NCBI GenBank assembly: GCA_029863305.1
Contig: JAOTVR010000020.1
Coordinates: forward strand, 1-48,317
DNA length: 48,317 nucleotides
Source of the DNA: Gammaproteobacteria bacterium
Lineage (GTDB): Bacteria; Pseudomonadota; Gammaproteobacteria; Steroidobacterales; Woeseiaceae
Direction: 5' to 3'
The notes below the pieces were generated by a model. It was given only the letters and a program-made list of their open reading frames with translations. It made no database searches and had not been told where the DNA came from. The position numbers and the translations under genes were made by a program. Below are positions 29,970 through 38,603 of the stretch, one piece after another; within the stretch, counting starts at the first letter, position 1, and every line of letters starts with the position of its first letter.

Positions 29970-31128
29970 GTTTCTCCATTTGCGTCAGATAAATCCTTAT
30001 CGATGCGACATCGTCGGGCGCGAACATGTTTGCCGAATTGCCAAGCAATTGGAGGAACACATCCATGCCGATTTCCTTGAGCACGGCGAATGGCCCGGTA
30101 TCCTGGCTCATGCCCACCGTCCAGGCCATATCGATTTTGTCCTGATCGGCGATGTCTTTCGCTGCCAGCAATATGGCGTTGCCGACAAGAGCCAGGGTCA
30201 GCGCGAAATGTGGGATGGAGTTGTCGTTATCGTCGCTCAGAAACTCTGGCTGCTCATAGGCCGGGTTCGGGTAGTCGTAGAACCCTTTACCGCTCTTCAA
30301 GCCAAGCTCACCTTTGCCGAGATAGGGTTCGAGGAAGGCGAGGATCTGCGGTTTGACGACATCGGTGACCGTATCGCGGGACCTGTGCTGCCAGCCGTCG
30401 TAAACGACGTTGAGCCCGAACTGATCCATCAGACCGAACGGCCCCACGCTCGTCCTGCGATGCCGCATCCAGGCGCGATCGACATCCTCTTTGCTCGCGA
30501 CACCCTCGATCACCAACAGCATCGCCGTCGTTACCACGGGTCCGAGCAGCGCATTGAGCACGTAACCGGGATTCTCTCTGTGCAATACCAGCGGAACGAG
30601 CTTCGTACTCAGCACGTACCGGGTCAGGATATCGATCGTCGCCGCACTGGTTCGCGGTCCTCCGACGATATCGACCAGTGGTGAGCGCAAATGCGAATGC
30701 AGTGCGGCGAAGCGGTCCCCGCGCACGACGGCGCTTTCGATATTTGAAACCAGCAACCCGGAAGTGTTGGTCGTGAGGATAGTCCGTTCAGGACAGATTT
30801 GGTCGAGCTTCCTGTGAACCTCGCGTTTGATCGCCAGCTCTTCGATGACCGATTCGCTGACGAGGTCCGCATTCGCAACGGCTTCGGCGAGATCGCTGAC
30901 GCAAGTGACGCGTGCAGGCGCTGCCGCGAGCTCCTGGGCGGAACAATAGCCATTTTCCACCAGGTAAGCGCCGAACTCGGATTGATATGCAACGACGCCG
31001 GCGAGATTCTCCTCTGCGATGTCATAGATGACTGCGTTGTAGCCCGAAATAGCCGCTACCAATGAATTGGCGCGACCCATGGTGCCTGCACCGACATAGC
31101 AGATCGTGTCAATTTCCCTGATGGTCAT
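29950..31128 (-). CDS. 3-hydroxyacyl-CoA dehydrogenase
   Basis: A 392-residue enzyme oxidising 3-hydroxyacyl-CoA with NAD. The N-terminal Rossmann fold starts ICYVGAGTMGRANSL and contains NADLVSESVIEELAIKREV. The catalytic His (SHLRSPL) and the NPxGYxxNxL segment of the C-terminal helical domain (ENPGYVLNALLGPVV) are visible. A second domain extends to residue ~385 (FGLMDQFGLNVVYDG, KSGKGFYDYP). ATG at 31128 overlaps the upstream stop (ATGA). It works with the two acyl-CoA dehydrogenases and the ligase in the same operon, although no enoyl-CoA hydratase gene is in that operon. Confidence 0.93.
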   Translation of the reverse strand: MTIREIDTICYVGAGTMGRANSLVAAISGYNAVIYDIAEENLAGVVAYQSEFGAYLVENGYCSAQELAAAPARVTCVSDLAEAVANADLVSESVIEELAIKREVHRKLDQICPERTILTTNTSGLLVSNIESAVVRGDRFAALHSHLRSPLVDIVGGPRTSAATIDILTRYVLSTKLVPLVLHRENPGYVLNALLGPVVTTAMLLVIEGVASKEDVDRAWMRHRRTSVGPFGLMDQFGLNVVYDGWQHRSRDTVTDVVKPQILAFLEPYLGKGELGLKSGKGFYDYPNPAYEQPEFLSDDNDNSIPHFALTLALVGNAILLAAKDIADQDKIDMAWTVGMSQDTGPFAVLKEIGMDVFLQLLGNSANMFAPDDVASIRIYLTQMEKREHVGG

Positions 31129-31934
31129 CGCAAGGCTCGAGACCAGCGCTCCGGAAGGAACAGATTGGTACTGCCTTTCGTCACGATTGCCGGGCGATAC
31201 TCGAGGATCGGAAGATCGGCCAGGGCATTGACTATATGGAACTGTGTCGGGTTCTGCTCCCAGGTCAGGTGATTCCAGTCGATCTCACCCTCACCGACAT
31301 AGGCTTCGGTGATGACGTTCTCCGACGGAAATGTGGTCGGCTCGCTGAGCGCCGCACCGAAACCACCAACGGCGGGTATGTAGCGCCATCCCATCGGATT
31401 GTCCTTGCCTGCCGCGGCTTCCTGTGCGGCCGCGATCTCTTCGGGCGTCGGCGCAACGAGACTGCCGATCGACATATCCAGAATCCTGCTGCCGAAATGG
31501 CTCGCACTGCAGCGCCATTGTCCGTCAGTGACGGTGTGGTCGGGGATATCCGCGAACACCTTGGGAATGCCGGTCATTTCCCTGCCTGAAAGAATCGGAT
31601 CAGCCAGGTTTTCCCAGATGACGAGGGCGAACGATCCTGTCAGCTTGTCTTTCTCGCCGTTGAAGTCCACTGCGGCATTGACGCTGATCAGGTTGTAGCC
31701 TCGCCCCGCGAGCCAGTCGACTTTCCTGCTGCGTGCATAGGTAACGGTCAGCAGCGCTTCATCCGCAACCTCGAACGGCGCCGGCAGGTATGCCGCCAGT
31801 CTGTCCGGGTCTGTCAGATACGACACGTTCATCGTCGTAACGTCGTGGTACCAGCCAGACGGCGTCGCATCTGTTTTCGGCGCGCCAAAATGCGCCGGCA
31901 TCATGTAGCGGCCGGCCGGATCAAATTCGAACAC
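31125..31934 (-). CDS. Acetoacetate decarboxylase family protein
   Basis: A 269-residue member of the ADC fold. Motifs: YLPAPFEVADEALLTVTYARS, SGREMTGIPKVFADI and FPSENVITEAYVGEG. In the clostridial enzyme two adjacent Lys residues near GFPKK form the Schiff base; here the first is kept in GIPK, but the second is Val. This suggests a variant acting on another beta-keto or cyclic substrate, as in other ADC-like lactonase/aldolase-dehydratase members. The start is GTG at 31934 with AGAAGGAG upstream. It lies 28 bases after the acyl-CoA ligase and overlaps the dehydrogenase by four bases. Confidence 0.82.
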   Translation of the reverse strand: MFEFDPAGRYMMPAHFGAPKTDATPSGWYHDVTTMNVSYLTDPDRLAAYLPAPFEVADEALLTVTYARSRKVDWLAGRGYNLISVNAAVDFNGEKDKLTGSFALVIWENLADPILSGREMTGIPKVFADIPDHTVTDGQWRCSASHFGSRILDMSIGSLVAPTPEEIAAAQEAAAGKDNPMGWRYIPAVGGFGAALSEPTTFPSENVITEAYVGEGEIDWNHLTWEQNPTQFHIVNALADLPILEYRPAIVTKGSTNLFLPERWSRALR

Positions 31935-31962
31935 GGTAACTTCTCCTTCTGTTGCGCCTGGC

Positions 31963-33660
31963 CTACAAGCCCAGGCGCTCGATTAGCTCACGCCGTATCT
32001 GCTTCTTGAATATCTTTCCGGAAGCAATACGCGGCAGGCTGCTGCTGTGAAACCAGATATGTTGAGGCACCTTGAAAGCGGCAAGCCGGTCGCTGAGAAA
32101 GACCCTTAAGCGCCCCTCGTCGAGATCGCTGCCCGCCTGGGTCGACACTGCCGCCCCGACAATTTCGCCAAGGCGCTCGTGCGGCAATGAGAAGACGGCG
32201 GCCTCCGTAATTTCCGGATGTGCGTATAACGCTTCCTCGACTTCGAGGCAGCTGACGTTTTCGCCGCCGCGAATAATGATGTCCTTGATTCGGTCGACGA
32301 TGTAGACAAATCCCTCTTCGTCCAGGTAGCCAACGTCGCCGGTATGGAACCAGCCGTCCCTGAAGGAGGCTGCGCTTGCCGCGGGCTGATTCAGATAACC
32401 CGCAACAACGGCGGGCGAGCGAATGCAGATTTCTCCTTTTTCACCCTGTGGCACCGGCACACCCTCGTCGTCGACGATCCGGATTTCGACCAGGGGCGGC
32501 GATGGCTGGCCAACCGAACCGGGCCGGTCAATGTAGTCTTGCTGGCCGATGATGCAGCCCACGGCGTTGGTTTCTGTCAGCCCGTAGCCGGCCGACGGTA
32601 AAGCGCCGGGAAAACGCTCTACGATTGTTGTTACCTGCTCGGCCGGCCGCGCGGCGCCGCCGGAGCTGATGTCCACCAGGCACGACAGGTCATAGTCATT
32701 AAGCCGTGGATGGTTCATCAACTCCATCGACATCGTCGGCACGCCGTTGAAATGCGTAATCCGTTCGGCCTGGATCAACTCCAGCGCAGCGTCGATATCC
32801 CACTTGTGCATCATCACGATCTTTCGTCCGATGCCAAGTGACAACAAGAACATGCTGTTGAGTCCGGTGACATGGAACAACGGAACAGTGAGAAGGATCG
32901 CGGGCTGACTTTCCGCTTCCTGGCCGGCTGTTCCGTCAACGATGGTCAGTGCAGTGCCGATGACCAACCACGTGCCAATTGCCGATAGCACATTCCGTTG
33001 TGTCGAGAGAACGCCTCTCGGCCGCCCGGTGCTGCCAGACGTGTACAGGATCATCGCCGGATCTTCAGGCTCGGTGTCGACACCCGGCAACTCGGCGTTC
33101 GCGACTTCCGCGAGCAGCTCTTCGAACCGATTGACATCGCCTGGCAGGCGTTTGCCTTCGCTCTCCATGGCAATCGCGGTAAGGCCCGTCTCCGGCAGCC
33201 GTGGCGCCACACGCTCGTAGCGCGGTGCGTCGAGTATCACTAGGCTGGCGCCGCTGTCCTGTAAGGCATAAGCCAGTTCCTCGCCCTGCCACCAGGAGTT
33301 CATCGGTACCGCCACTGCGCCGATAGACGTGATCGCCATGAAGCTGATGCACCACTCCGGACAATTGCGCATGGCAATTGCAATACGGTCGCCCTTTTGC
33401 ACGCCGTAGCGCTCGATAAGCCCCAGGCCAAGCCCAGCAACCTGCTGCATTACGTCATTGAAGGAAAAACGGCGCTCCTGATCAATGAACAGTTCCTTGT
33501 CGCCGAATGTCGCCGCGAAGGCGTAATAGTCGCGCAGATTACCCGGCAACCCCCCGAATACACGACGCGGGATGCCGTTGATAGCCTGCTCGATAATCGG
33601 AAATGGGCCGTCCGCGCCGGTAATGCCATCAATCGCTGCCGAAACCTCCGGATAGCGCAT
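31963..33660 (-). CDS. Acyl-CoA ligase (ANL superfamily)
   Basis: A 565-residue AMP-forming ligase that activates a carboxylic acid as the CoA thioester. The P-loop MILYTSGSTGRPRGVLSTQR, GYGLTETNAVGC, and FHTGDVGYLDEEGFVYIVDR are clear. The hinge and C-terminal lid follow: RIKDIIIRGGENV and the catalytic Lys in RIASGKIFKKQI. There is no signal peptide or transmembrane segment. The substrate (long-chain, aromatic or side-chain acid) cannot be read from the sequence. The start at 33660 is four bases from the stop of the upstream dehydrogenase. Confidence 0.93.
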   Translation of the reverse strand: MRYPEVSAAIDGITGADGPFPIIEQAINGIPRRVFGGLPGNLRDYYAFAATFGDKELFIDQERRFSFNDVMQQVAGLGLGLIERYGVQKGDRIAIAMRNCPEWCISFMAITSIGAVAVPMNSWWQGEELAYALQDSGASLVILDAPRYERVAPRLPETGLTAIAMESEGKRLPGDVNRFEELLAEVANAELPGVDTEPEDPAMILYTSGSTGRPRGVLSTQRNVLSAIGTWLVIGTALTIVDGTAGQEAESQPAILLTVPLFHVTGLNSMFLLSLGIGRKIVMMHKWDIDAALELIQAERITHFNGVPTMSMELMNHPRLNDYDLSCLVDISSGGAARPAEQVTTIVERFPGALPSAGYGLTETNAVGCIIGQQDYIDRPGSVGQPSPPLVEIRIVDDEGVPVPQGEKGEICIRSPAVVAGYLNQPAASAASFRDGWFHTGDVGYLDEEGFVYIVDRIKDIIIRGGENVSCLEVEEALYAHPEITEAAVFSLPHERLGEIVGAAVSTQAGSDLDEGRLRVFLSDRLAAFKVPQHIWFHSSSLPRIASGKIFKKQIRRELIERLGL

Positions 33661-33663
33661 GCT

Positions 33664-34797
33664 TCAGTACCCTCTGAGTTTCGCGAAGCGGTCTGCATGG
33701 TAGTAATAGTCGCCATATTCCTGGCACGCCGCTGCGGCACGTTTCATGTAAAAACCAATATCGAATTCATCGGTCATGCCGATGCCGCCGTGCATTTGCA
33801 CAGCTTCGTTGACTGCCAACTTCGCGGTCTTCGCCATCTTGGCTTTAGCCAGACTCGCCAGCAGCGAACGCTCCGGTCCGTCTTTGTCAATGACCTGCAG
33901 CGCTTTCAGCACGGCAGACTTGCACAACTCGAGTTCGCAGAACAGTTGCGCCGCTCGATGTTGCAGCCCCTGGAACGAGCCAATCAGAACACCAAACTGC
34001 TTGCGTTCCTTCAGGTAACCAAGAGTGCGTTCAAACGCTTCTTGAGCAAGGCCAAGTAGTTCTGCCGCAGAAAAAACCGCACCGATATCCAACGCTCTCT
34101 CGAGCTGCTGCCATGCCGCGCCAGCGTCGCCGAGCAATGCATCACGGCCGACGCGCAACGACTCGAAGCTGATCGTGGCAGTCAGTCGGTTATCGGCGTT
34201 CAGCGTTGTATCGATGCCGAGTGGCGCGCTGTCACGATCCACAATGAACAGGCTCAAGCCATCCCGATCCCCGGGTACACCGCCTGTTCTCGCCAGAACC
34301 AGAAGCCGGTTGGCTATGTTGCCATCGATGACATGCCTCTTTTCCCCGGCGAGCACAAAGCCATCTGCGTCTGCGTCCGCCGTCATCGCGGTCGCCGCCG
34401 GATCGAGGTGATCGGATTCACTCAGCGCCAGGGTCAGAATCAGCTCGCCGCCGGCAATGCGCGGCAGAAGTGAGCGTTTCTGCTCGTCGCTGCCCAATGC
34501 ATTGATCAACGATGCGCACACCAGCGACGTAGACAACAGTGGTGAGGAGGCGAGCGTCCGGCCGCATTCCTCGAAAATAAGGCCCGCGCCGACATGACCA
34601 AATTCGAGTCCATCGTACTCTTCGGGAATTGTGATGCCGGTCCAGCCCATCTCGGCCATGCCGGCCCATAAATCGGCTGACCATTCCTCTCCGCGGTCGC
34701 GAAGTTCACGCAGCGCACTGACCGGCGAGCTTTGCTGGATGAAAGACTTTGCCGAATCGCGCAGCATCTGCTGTTCGTCGTTCAGTACCAAGGCCAT
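33664..34797 (-). CDS. Acyl-CoA dehydrogenase subunit, likely non-catalytic partner
   Basis: A flavoprotein of the ACAD fold (377 residues from 34797). Blocks: MALVLNDEQQMLRDSAKSFI, WSADLWAGMAEMGWTGI, LALSESDHLDP (where most have TEPNAGSD), and MHGGIGMTDEFDIGFYMKRA. At the end, the position where the catalytic Glu normally sits (YEGT-type) reads YGDYYYHADRFAKL, with no Glu. This resembles the non-catalytic chain of heteromeric steroid dehydrogenases such as ChsE. Its neighbour at 34827 keeps the Glu. I prefer ATG 34797 with GGGAG upstream; a TTG at 34830 overlaps the neighbour's stop (TTGA) and ATG 34812 is another option. Confidence 0.82.
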   Translation of the reverse strand: MALVLNDEQQMLRDSAKSFIQQSSPVSALRELRDRGEEWSADLWAGMAEMGWTGITIPEEYDGLEFGHVGAGLIFEECGRTLASSPLLSTSLVCASLINALGSDEQKRSLLPRIAGGELILTLALSESDHLDPAATAMTADADADGFVLAGEKRHVIDGNIANRLLVLARTGGVPGDRDGLSLFIVDRDSAPLGIDTTLNADNRLTATISFESLRVGRDALLGDAGAAWQQLERALDIGAVFSAAELLGLAQEAFERTLGYLKERKQFGVLIGSFQGLQHRAAQLFCELELCKSAVLKALQVIDKDGPERSLLASLAKAKMAKTAKLAVNEAVQMHGGIGMTDEFDIGFYMKRAAAACQEYGDYYYHADRFAKLRGY

Positions 34798-34826
34798 CTT
34801 TTCTGCTCCCATTCTCGTCCCCTCGC

Positions 34827-36002
34827 TCAACCGGGCAAGCCGAGTATTCGTTTGGCGATAATGTTCAGCTGTATTTCGGAGCTGCCTCCCTCGATCGAGT
34901 TACCTTTGCTGCGCAGCCAGTTTTGTGCCATGGACATCTTGCCTTCACTGCCCCATGCCAATGCGCCGCTGCCACCGATCGACATCAGAAGTTCATTTCG
35001 GGCTTTATTCAGTTCCGTACCGTAGAGCTTGAGCACGGAGGACGCCGCGCCGGTCCCATGACCGGCTTTCGCTTCATCGACGACGCGTTCAATCGTCAGC
35101 GCAAACGCCATTTCGTCGATTTCGAAGTCGCTGATGTCGGAGCGCAGCCCATTGGCCGCCAGTTGCCCCTGCGCTTCGCCCAGGGCCGCAAGTGCGGTCT
35201 GCCCGAGTGTCTCGGAGCCAGCCCTGGACAGGCCAAATCCGCCGATCATTTCGCGTTCATGCGTCAGCAGATACTTGGCGATATCCCAGCCCTTGTTAAG
35301 TTCACCGACCAGGTTCTCTTTCGGGACTTTGACGTTTTCGAAGACCGTCTCACAAAACGGCGAGTTGCCGCTGATCAATCTGACCGGGTTCGTAGATACT
35401 CCTGGAGAGGCCATGTCGAATAACAGGAAGCTGATGCCCTGATGTTTGGGTGCTTCAAAATTGGTTCGTACGAGACAGAAAATCCAGTCGGATTTGTCTG
35501 CGTAGGAGGTCCAAACCTTCGAGCCATTGACCAGGTAGTGATCGCCCTTGTCGTCCGCCCGGGTTTGCAGGCTTGCAAGGTCGGAACCGGCATTCGGTTC
35601 ACTGTATCCCTGGCACCAGCGTATCTCGCCGCGAATAATCTCGGGTATGAAACGCTTCTTCTGTTCTTCGCTGGCGAATTTAAATAACGCCGGGCCGAGC
35701 ATATCGATACCGAAACTCTCCAACGGCCGGCGTGCAAGAATGCGCGCCATCTCCTGTTGCAGAATCTTGGCCTGCTCTCTTGTGAGGCCGCCGCCACCGT
35801 ATTCGGCAGGCCACTGTGGCGCAGTCCAGCCACGTTCGGCCATTCGTTCGAGCCACAATCGCTGGTCTTCGCTCTCGAACACCCAGTTCCTGCCACCCCA
35901 GCACTGATCCTTGTCTGACCTGATGGGGCGGCGCATCGATGCCGGGCAGTTCTCTTCAAGCCAGGCGCGAGTCTGTTGACGGAATTCATCCGAGTCGGAC
36001 AC
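34827..36002 (-). CDS. Acyl-CoA dehydrogenase, catalytic subunit
   Basis: A 391-residue FAD enzyme that introduces an alpha-beta double bond into an acyl-CoA. It carries AERGWTAPQWPAEYGG, the substrate signature WCQGYSEPNAGSDLASLQTR, FETVFENVKVPKENLVG, and a C-terminal SIEGGSSEIQLNIIAKRILG with a Glu in the catalytic position. I choose GTG 36002 as the start because GGAGGG lies 7 bases upstream; the GTG at 36017 is an alternative. It heads the minus-strand lipid operon that runs to 29154, and a shared inverted repeat lies upstream at 36083. Confidence 0.86.
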   Translation of the reverse strand: MSDSDEFRQQTRAWLEENCPASMRRPIRSDKDQCWGGRNWVFESEDQRLWLERMAERGWTAPQWPAEYGGGGLTREQAKILQQEMARILARRPLESFGIDMLGPALFKFASEEQKKRFIPEIIRGEIRWCQGYSEPNAGSDLASLQTRADDKGDHYLVNGSKVWTSYADKSDWIFCLVRTNFEAPKHQGISFLLFDMASPGVSTNPVRLISGNSPFCETVFENVKVPKENLVGELNKGWDIAKYLLTHEREMIGGFGLSRAGSETLGQTALAALGEAQGQLAANGLRSDISDFEIDEMAFALTIERVVDEAKAGHGTGAASSVLKLYGTELNKARNELLMSIGGSGALAWGSEGKMSMAQNWLRSKGNSIEGGSSEIQLNIIAKRILGLPG

Positions 36003-36082
36003 GTTGGAGCCCTCCACAGCGTGTGTTAGGGAAAATCTCTGTTTCGTAATCCCTAACTATGCGCCAACGACAAGAGCTTGAC

Positions 36083-36098
36083 TGTCACTCGCGTGACA
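36083..36098. promoter_or_regulatory. Inverted repeat TGTCAC-N4-GTGACA upstream of the dehydrogenase operon
   Basis: TGTCACTCGCGTGACA is a perfect 6-bp inverted repeat around four bases. It lies 82 bases before the start of the acyl-CoA dehydrogenase at 36002. Read toward that gene, the minus strand gives GTCACGCGAGTGACAG. The closely similar GTCACGCAGGTGACAG lies before the plus-strand lipid operon at 41065. Such dyads are typical of TetR- or GntR-family operators. No regulator is adjacent. Confidence 0.6.
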
Positions 36099-36101
36099 AT
36101 A

Positions 36102-37532
36102 TCAGGGCTTAATCCGGCTTCCGATGAACTTGCGAAATTTCTCGCCGTATGGCGGCCGGATGACGGCAAAGATATCGGCGCCGGCTTGCGTATACACGGC
36201 TTTCCTGTGGCTGAATTCGTCAAAGCCGTCCTTGCCGTGATACGCCCCCATTCCGGACGGTCCTATGCCACCAAAGGGAAGATCCTCCTGCGCCACGTGG
36301 AAAAATACGTCGTTCACCGTCACGCCTCCGGACGTCGTGTTATGCAACACGTAGTCACGCTCTGTAGTGTCCGAGCCGAAGTAGTACAGGCCCAGAGGTC
36401 GCGGCCGCGCATTAATATGAGCAACCACGTCCTTTGTGTCGGTATAAGAGCGAATCGGCAGTATTGGCCCGAATATCTCGTCCTGCATGACTTTCATCTC
36501 GTCCGTCGCATTGACGATGATGGTCGGCGGCACTTTGTAATGCGGTTGCTCTTCGAAGTCTTCCTCGTTGGGATTTATCTCGATGACCTCGGCACCTTTT
36601 GACCGGGCATCGTCGATACAGGACTGCAGTCGATCGAAATGACGTTGGTTTACAATGGAGGTGTAGTCGTCATTATCTCTGAGGCCACTCGGGAACATAC
36701 TCGATATCGCTGCACGTGCCGCGTCGATGAATTCCTCGGTCTTACCTTCCGGCAAGAACGCGTAGTCGGGCGCCAGACAGATTTGTCCTGCATTCAGGGT
36801 TTTGCCGACCATGATACGCAGCGCCGCTTTTTGCAGATCCGCCGACCTGCCGATGACTACCGGCGACTTTCCGCCAAGCTCAAGGGTCACCGGAACGAGG
36901 TTGTCGGCTGCGGCCCGCATGACATGATGAGCGATCGACGTTGCGCCCGTGAATACCATGTGATCGAAAGGGAGCCTGGAAAATGTGGCACCAACTTCAG
37001 GTCCACCCGTCACAACCACTACTTCTTCTTCTGAGTAGTATTCAGAAAAGAGTTCTGCCATGAGCTGCGACGTTCGTTCGGTAAACTCGGACGGCTTGAT
37101 CATCGCGCGGTTACCTGCTGCAAAGACACCCGCAAGCGGTCCGAACGTCAGATTCACCGGGAAATTCCACGGACTGATAATGCCAACGACACCTTTGGGC
37201 TGATAGTGAACTGACGCCCTGGCTCCGAACAGCCCAAGTGGAAACTGCGTCGATCGCTTTTCAGGCCGCATCCACGCACGCAAGTGCTTCTTCGCGTATT
37301 TCAGCGCCTCGATCGATCCGCTTATGTCGGAAAAGGTCGACTGATCTTTCGAGCGATGTCCGAAATCGGCACTCATGGCATCGCACAGCGCTTCACCGTG
37401 AGTGCACAGCAGGTCGATCGATTTGTCGAGCCACTCTGTACGTTTCTCTGGCGGGGGCATGCCGTCACGAATTGCTGCTGCTTTTTGGATCGCGAGTGCT
37501 GTTTCCATCTGTTCGTCGTTTCTAATGGTCAT
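36102..37532 (-). CDS. Aldehyde dehydrogenase, coniferyl-aldehyde-dehydrogenase-like
   Basis: A 476-residue NAD(P)-dependent aldehyde dehydrogenase. VGIISPWNFPVNLTFGPLAG and FTGATSIAHHVMRAAADNL bind the cofactor, VTLELGGKSPVVIG carries the general-base Glu, and NAGQICLAPDY has the catalytic Cys. The C-terminal region has IFGPILPIRSY and HIAQEDLPFGGIGPSGMG. The NAGQICLAPDY wording and the missing N-terminal extension point to the coniferyl/long-chain aldehyde group (CalB-like). It overlaps phaR by four bases (ATGA), so both are on one transcript. It could oxidise fatty aldehydes released from wax esters, a link to the WS/DGAT at 38711. Confidence 0.88.
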   Translation of the reverse strand: MTIRNDEQMETALAIQKAAAIRDGMPPPEKRTEWLDKSIDLLCTHGEALCDAMSADFGHRSKDQSTFSDISGSIEALKYAKKHLRAWMRPEKRSTQFPLGLFGARASVHYQPKGVVGIISPWNFPVNLTFGPLAGVFAAGNRAMIKPSEFTERTSQLMAELFSEYYSEEEVVVVTGGPEVGATFSRLPFDHMVFTGATSIAHHVMRAAADNLVPVTLELGGKSPVVIGRSADLQKAALRIMVGKTLNAGQICLAPDYAFLPEGKTEEFIDAARAAISSMFPSGLRDNDDYTSIVNQRHFDRLQSCIDDARSKGAEVIEINPNEEDFEEQPHYKVPPTIIVNATDEMKVMQDEIFGPILPIRSYTDTKDVVAHINARPRPLGLYYFGSDTTERDYVLHNTTSGGVTVNDVFFHVAQEDLPFGGIGPSGMGAYHGKDGFDEFSHRKAVYTQAGADIFAVIRPPYGEKFRKFIGSRIKP

Positions 37533-37993
37533 TGGTCTGCTTCCGGTTCGTCATCTTCTGGCTTACTGGCTTGCGGCACCTGGCCGGTGATCTTCTGGTA
37601 CTGCTCTATCATCTGCTTGATGGCCTGTTCCGGTGTCGGATATGGCTGTGTGAAAGCTTTTGACAAGTACTCCCGCACCCGATCCTGCGACGCCAGCGAC
37701 TGCAGAATCTGTTGTTCGAGGTACGGCCCCATCATCGCGACGACTTTGTCGCCATAAAACCGGATCAGCTCCTCGAGGACGCGATTCGTCAGCAGGGACG
37801 CATGACCTTCCGCCTCCATTTCCGTGATGATCTGCATCAACACGTTGCGCGTCAGATCCTCACCGCTTTTTGAATGCACGACCCGTATGGACTGCCGGTC
37901 GATGATCATCTGGCGAATATCTGCCAGAGCCACGAATGAACTGGTCTCGGTATCGTAGATTCGGCGGTTGGGGTATTTCTTGAGGAGTCTCAT
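37529..37993 (-). CDS. phaR: Polyhydroxyalkanoate synthesis repressor
   Basis: A 154-residue DNA- and PHA-binding repressor. The N-terminal RLLKKYPNRRIYDTETSSFV is the highly conserved PhaR signature, followed by LADIRQMIIDRQSIRVV and a helical phasin-like second half. PhaR binds PHB granules and, when free, represses phasin genes. The phasin gene lies divergently across 175 bases with suitable inverted repeats. The C-terminal tail is acidic and Glu/Asp-rich. The stop overlaps the ALDH start. No PHA synthase (phaC) gene is in the window. Confidence 0.93.
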   Translation of the reverse strand: MRLLKKYPNRRIYDTETSSFVALADIRQMIIDRQSIRVVHSKSGEDLTRNVLMQIITEMEAEGHASLLTNRVLEELIRFYGDKVVAMMGPYLEQQILQSLASQDRVREYLSKAFTQPYPTPEQAIKQMIEQYQKITGQVPQASKPEDDEPEADQ

Positions 37994-38076
37994 AACAAGC
38001 CTCCAGGAATGATATGCAACGCGGAATATATTTTCGTCATTTGTGATAACTCATTGTTTTAATAGCTATTTGAATA

Positions 38077-38090
38077 TTTGCTTTTGCAAA
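38077..38090. promoter_or_regulatory. Candidate PhaR operator TTTGC-N4-GCAAA
   Basis: TTTGCTTTTGCAAA is a five-base inverted repeat around TTTT, nine bases upstream of the phasin -35 hexamer. PhaR proteins bind TGC/GCA-rich dyads, and a second similar site lies at 38138. It is placed where a repressor could block transcription from either side. Confidence 0.5.
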
Positions 38091-38098
38091 ATCTTTGC

Positions 38099-38126
38099 TT
38101 GACAAGTTAATCGAGAGTGATATATT
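38099..38126 (+). promoter_or_regulatory. Sigma-70 type promoter of the phasin gene
   Basis: TTGACA at 38099-38104, 16 bases, then TATATT at 38121-38126. This is a near-consensus promoter for the phasin at 38169, giving an expected start around 38133 and a leader of about 36 bases. It is bracketed by two GC-A inverted repeats. Confidence 0.72.
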
Positions 38127-38137
38127 AAATGCAATTC

Positions 38138-38152
38138 TTTTGCAACGCAAAA
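38138..38152. promoter_or_regulatory. Candidate PhaR operator TTTTGC-AAC-GCAAAA
   Basis: A perfect six-base inverted repeat around AAC, just downstream of the phasin -10, over the transcription start and the ribosome-binding region (ACAGGAGC). A protein bound here would block initiation. With the site at 38077 the two share TTTGC and GCAAA half-sites. Confidence 0.55.
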
Positions 38153-38168
38153 AAACAGGAGCGCAGCC

Positions 38169-38591
38169 ATGACACAAGTAACACCCGAAAGCATCAGACA
38201 ATTCTTCGATCAGGCAGCGAAAGCCTATGGCGACGCCTGGAAAGCACAGGCTGAATACTACGACGGCCTGGTGCGGCGCAATACGAAAGCGATGACCGAG
38301 CTGGCCGATGCGCGAATCGCAAGCTTCAGGGAAATGCGCGAATCGAGCACGTTCAATCAGGCATTCGAAGCCAACCTGGCGTTTGAAGAGAAGGTTCGTG
38401 AAGAACTCGTTGCCCTGCAAGAGGCAAACACCAGGTCATGGGAGACCCTGGTTGACGAGTTGAAGGCTATTTACACTCCGCCCAGGGAAGCCGCGAAACC
38501 GAAGCCTGCGGCCAAAAAGGCGGGCAAGGCAAAGGGCCCGGCCGCCAAAGCCTCAGCCAGAAAAGCTGCAGCAACCAGGCAGGCCGCATAA
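38169..38591 (+). CDS. Phasin family protein
   Basis: A 140-residue granule-coating protein. Residues 1-100 are amphipathic helices (PESIRQFFDQAAKAYGDAWK, QAFEANLAFEEKVREELVAL) as in phasins. The last 40 residues form a Lys-Ala-Pro tail (AAKPKPAAKKAGKAK, then KASARKAA), like the histone-like tails of PhaF. Such tails bind DNA and help tie granules to the nucleoid. ACAGGAG upstream supports the start. It is divergent from phaR, with a strong promoter and two candidate operators. Confidence 0.86.
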   Translation: MTQVTPESIRQFFDQAAKAYGDAWKAQAEYYDGLVRRNTKAMTELADARIASFREMRESSTFNQAFEANLAFEEKVREELVALQEANTRSWETLVDELKAIYTPPREAAKPKPAAKKAGKAKGPAAKASARKAAATRQAA

Positions 38592-38603
38592 TCTGCGGAG
38601 CAC

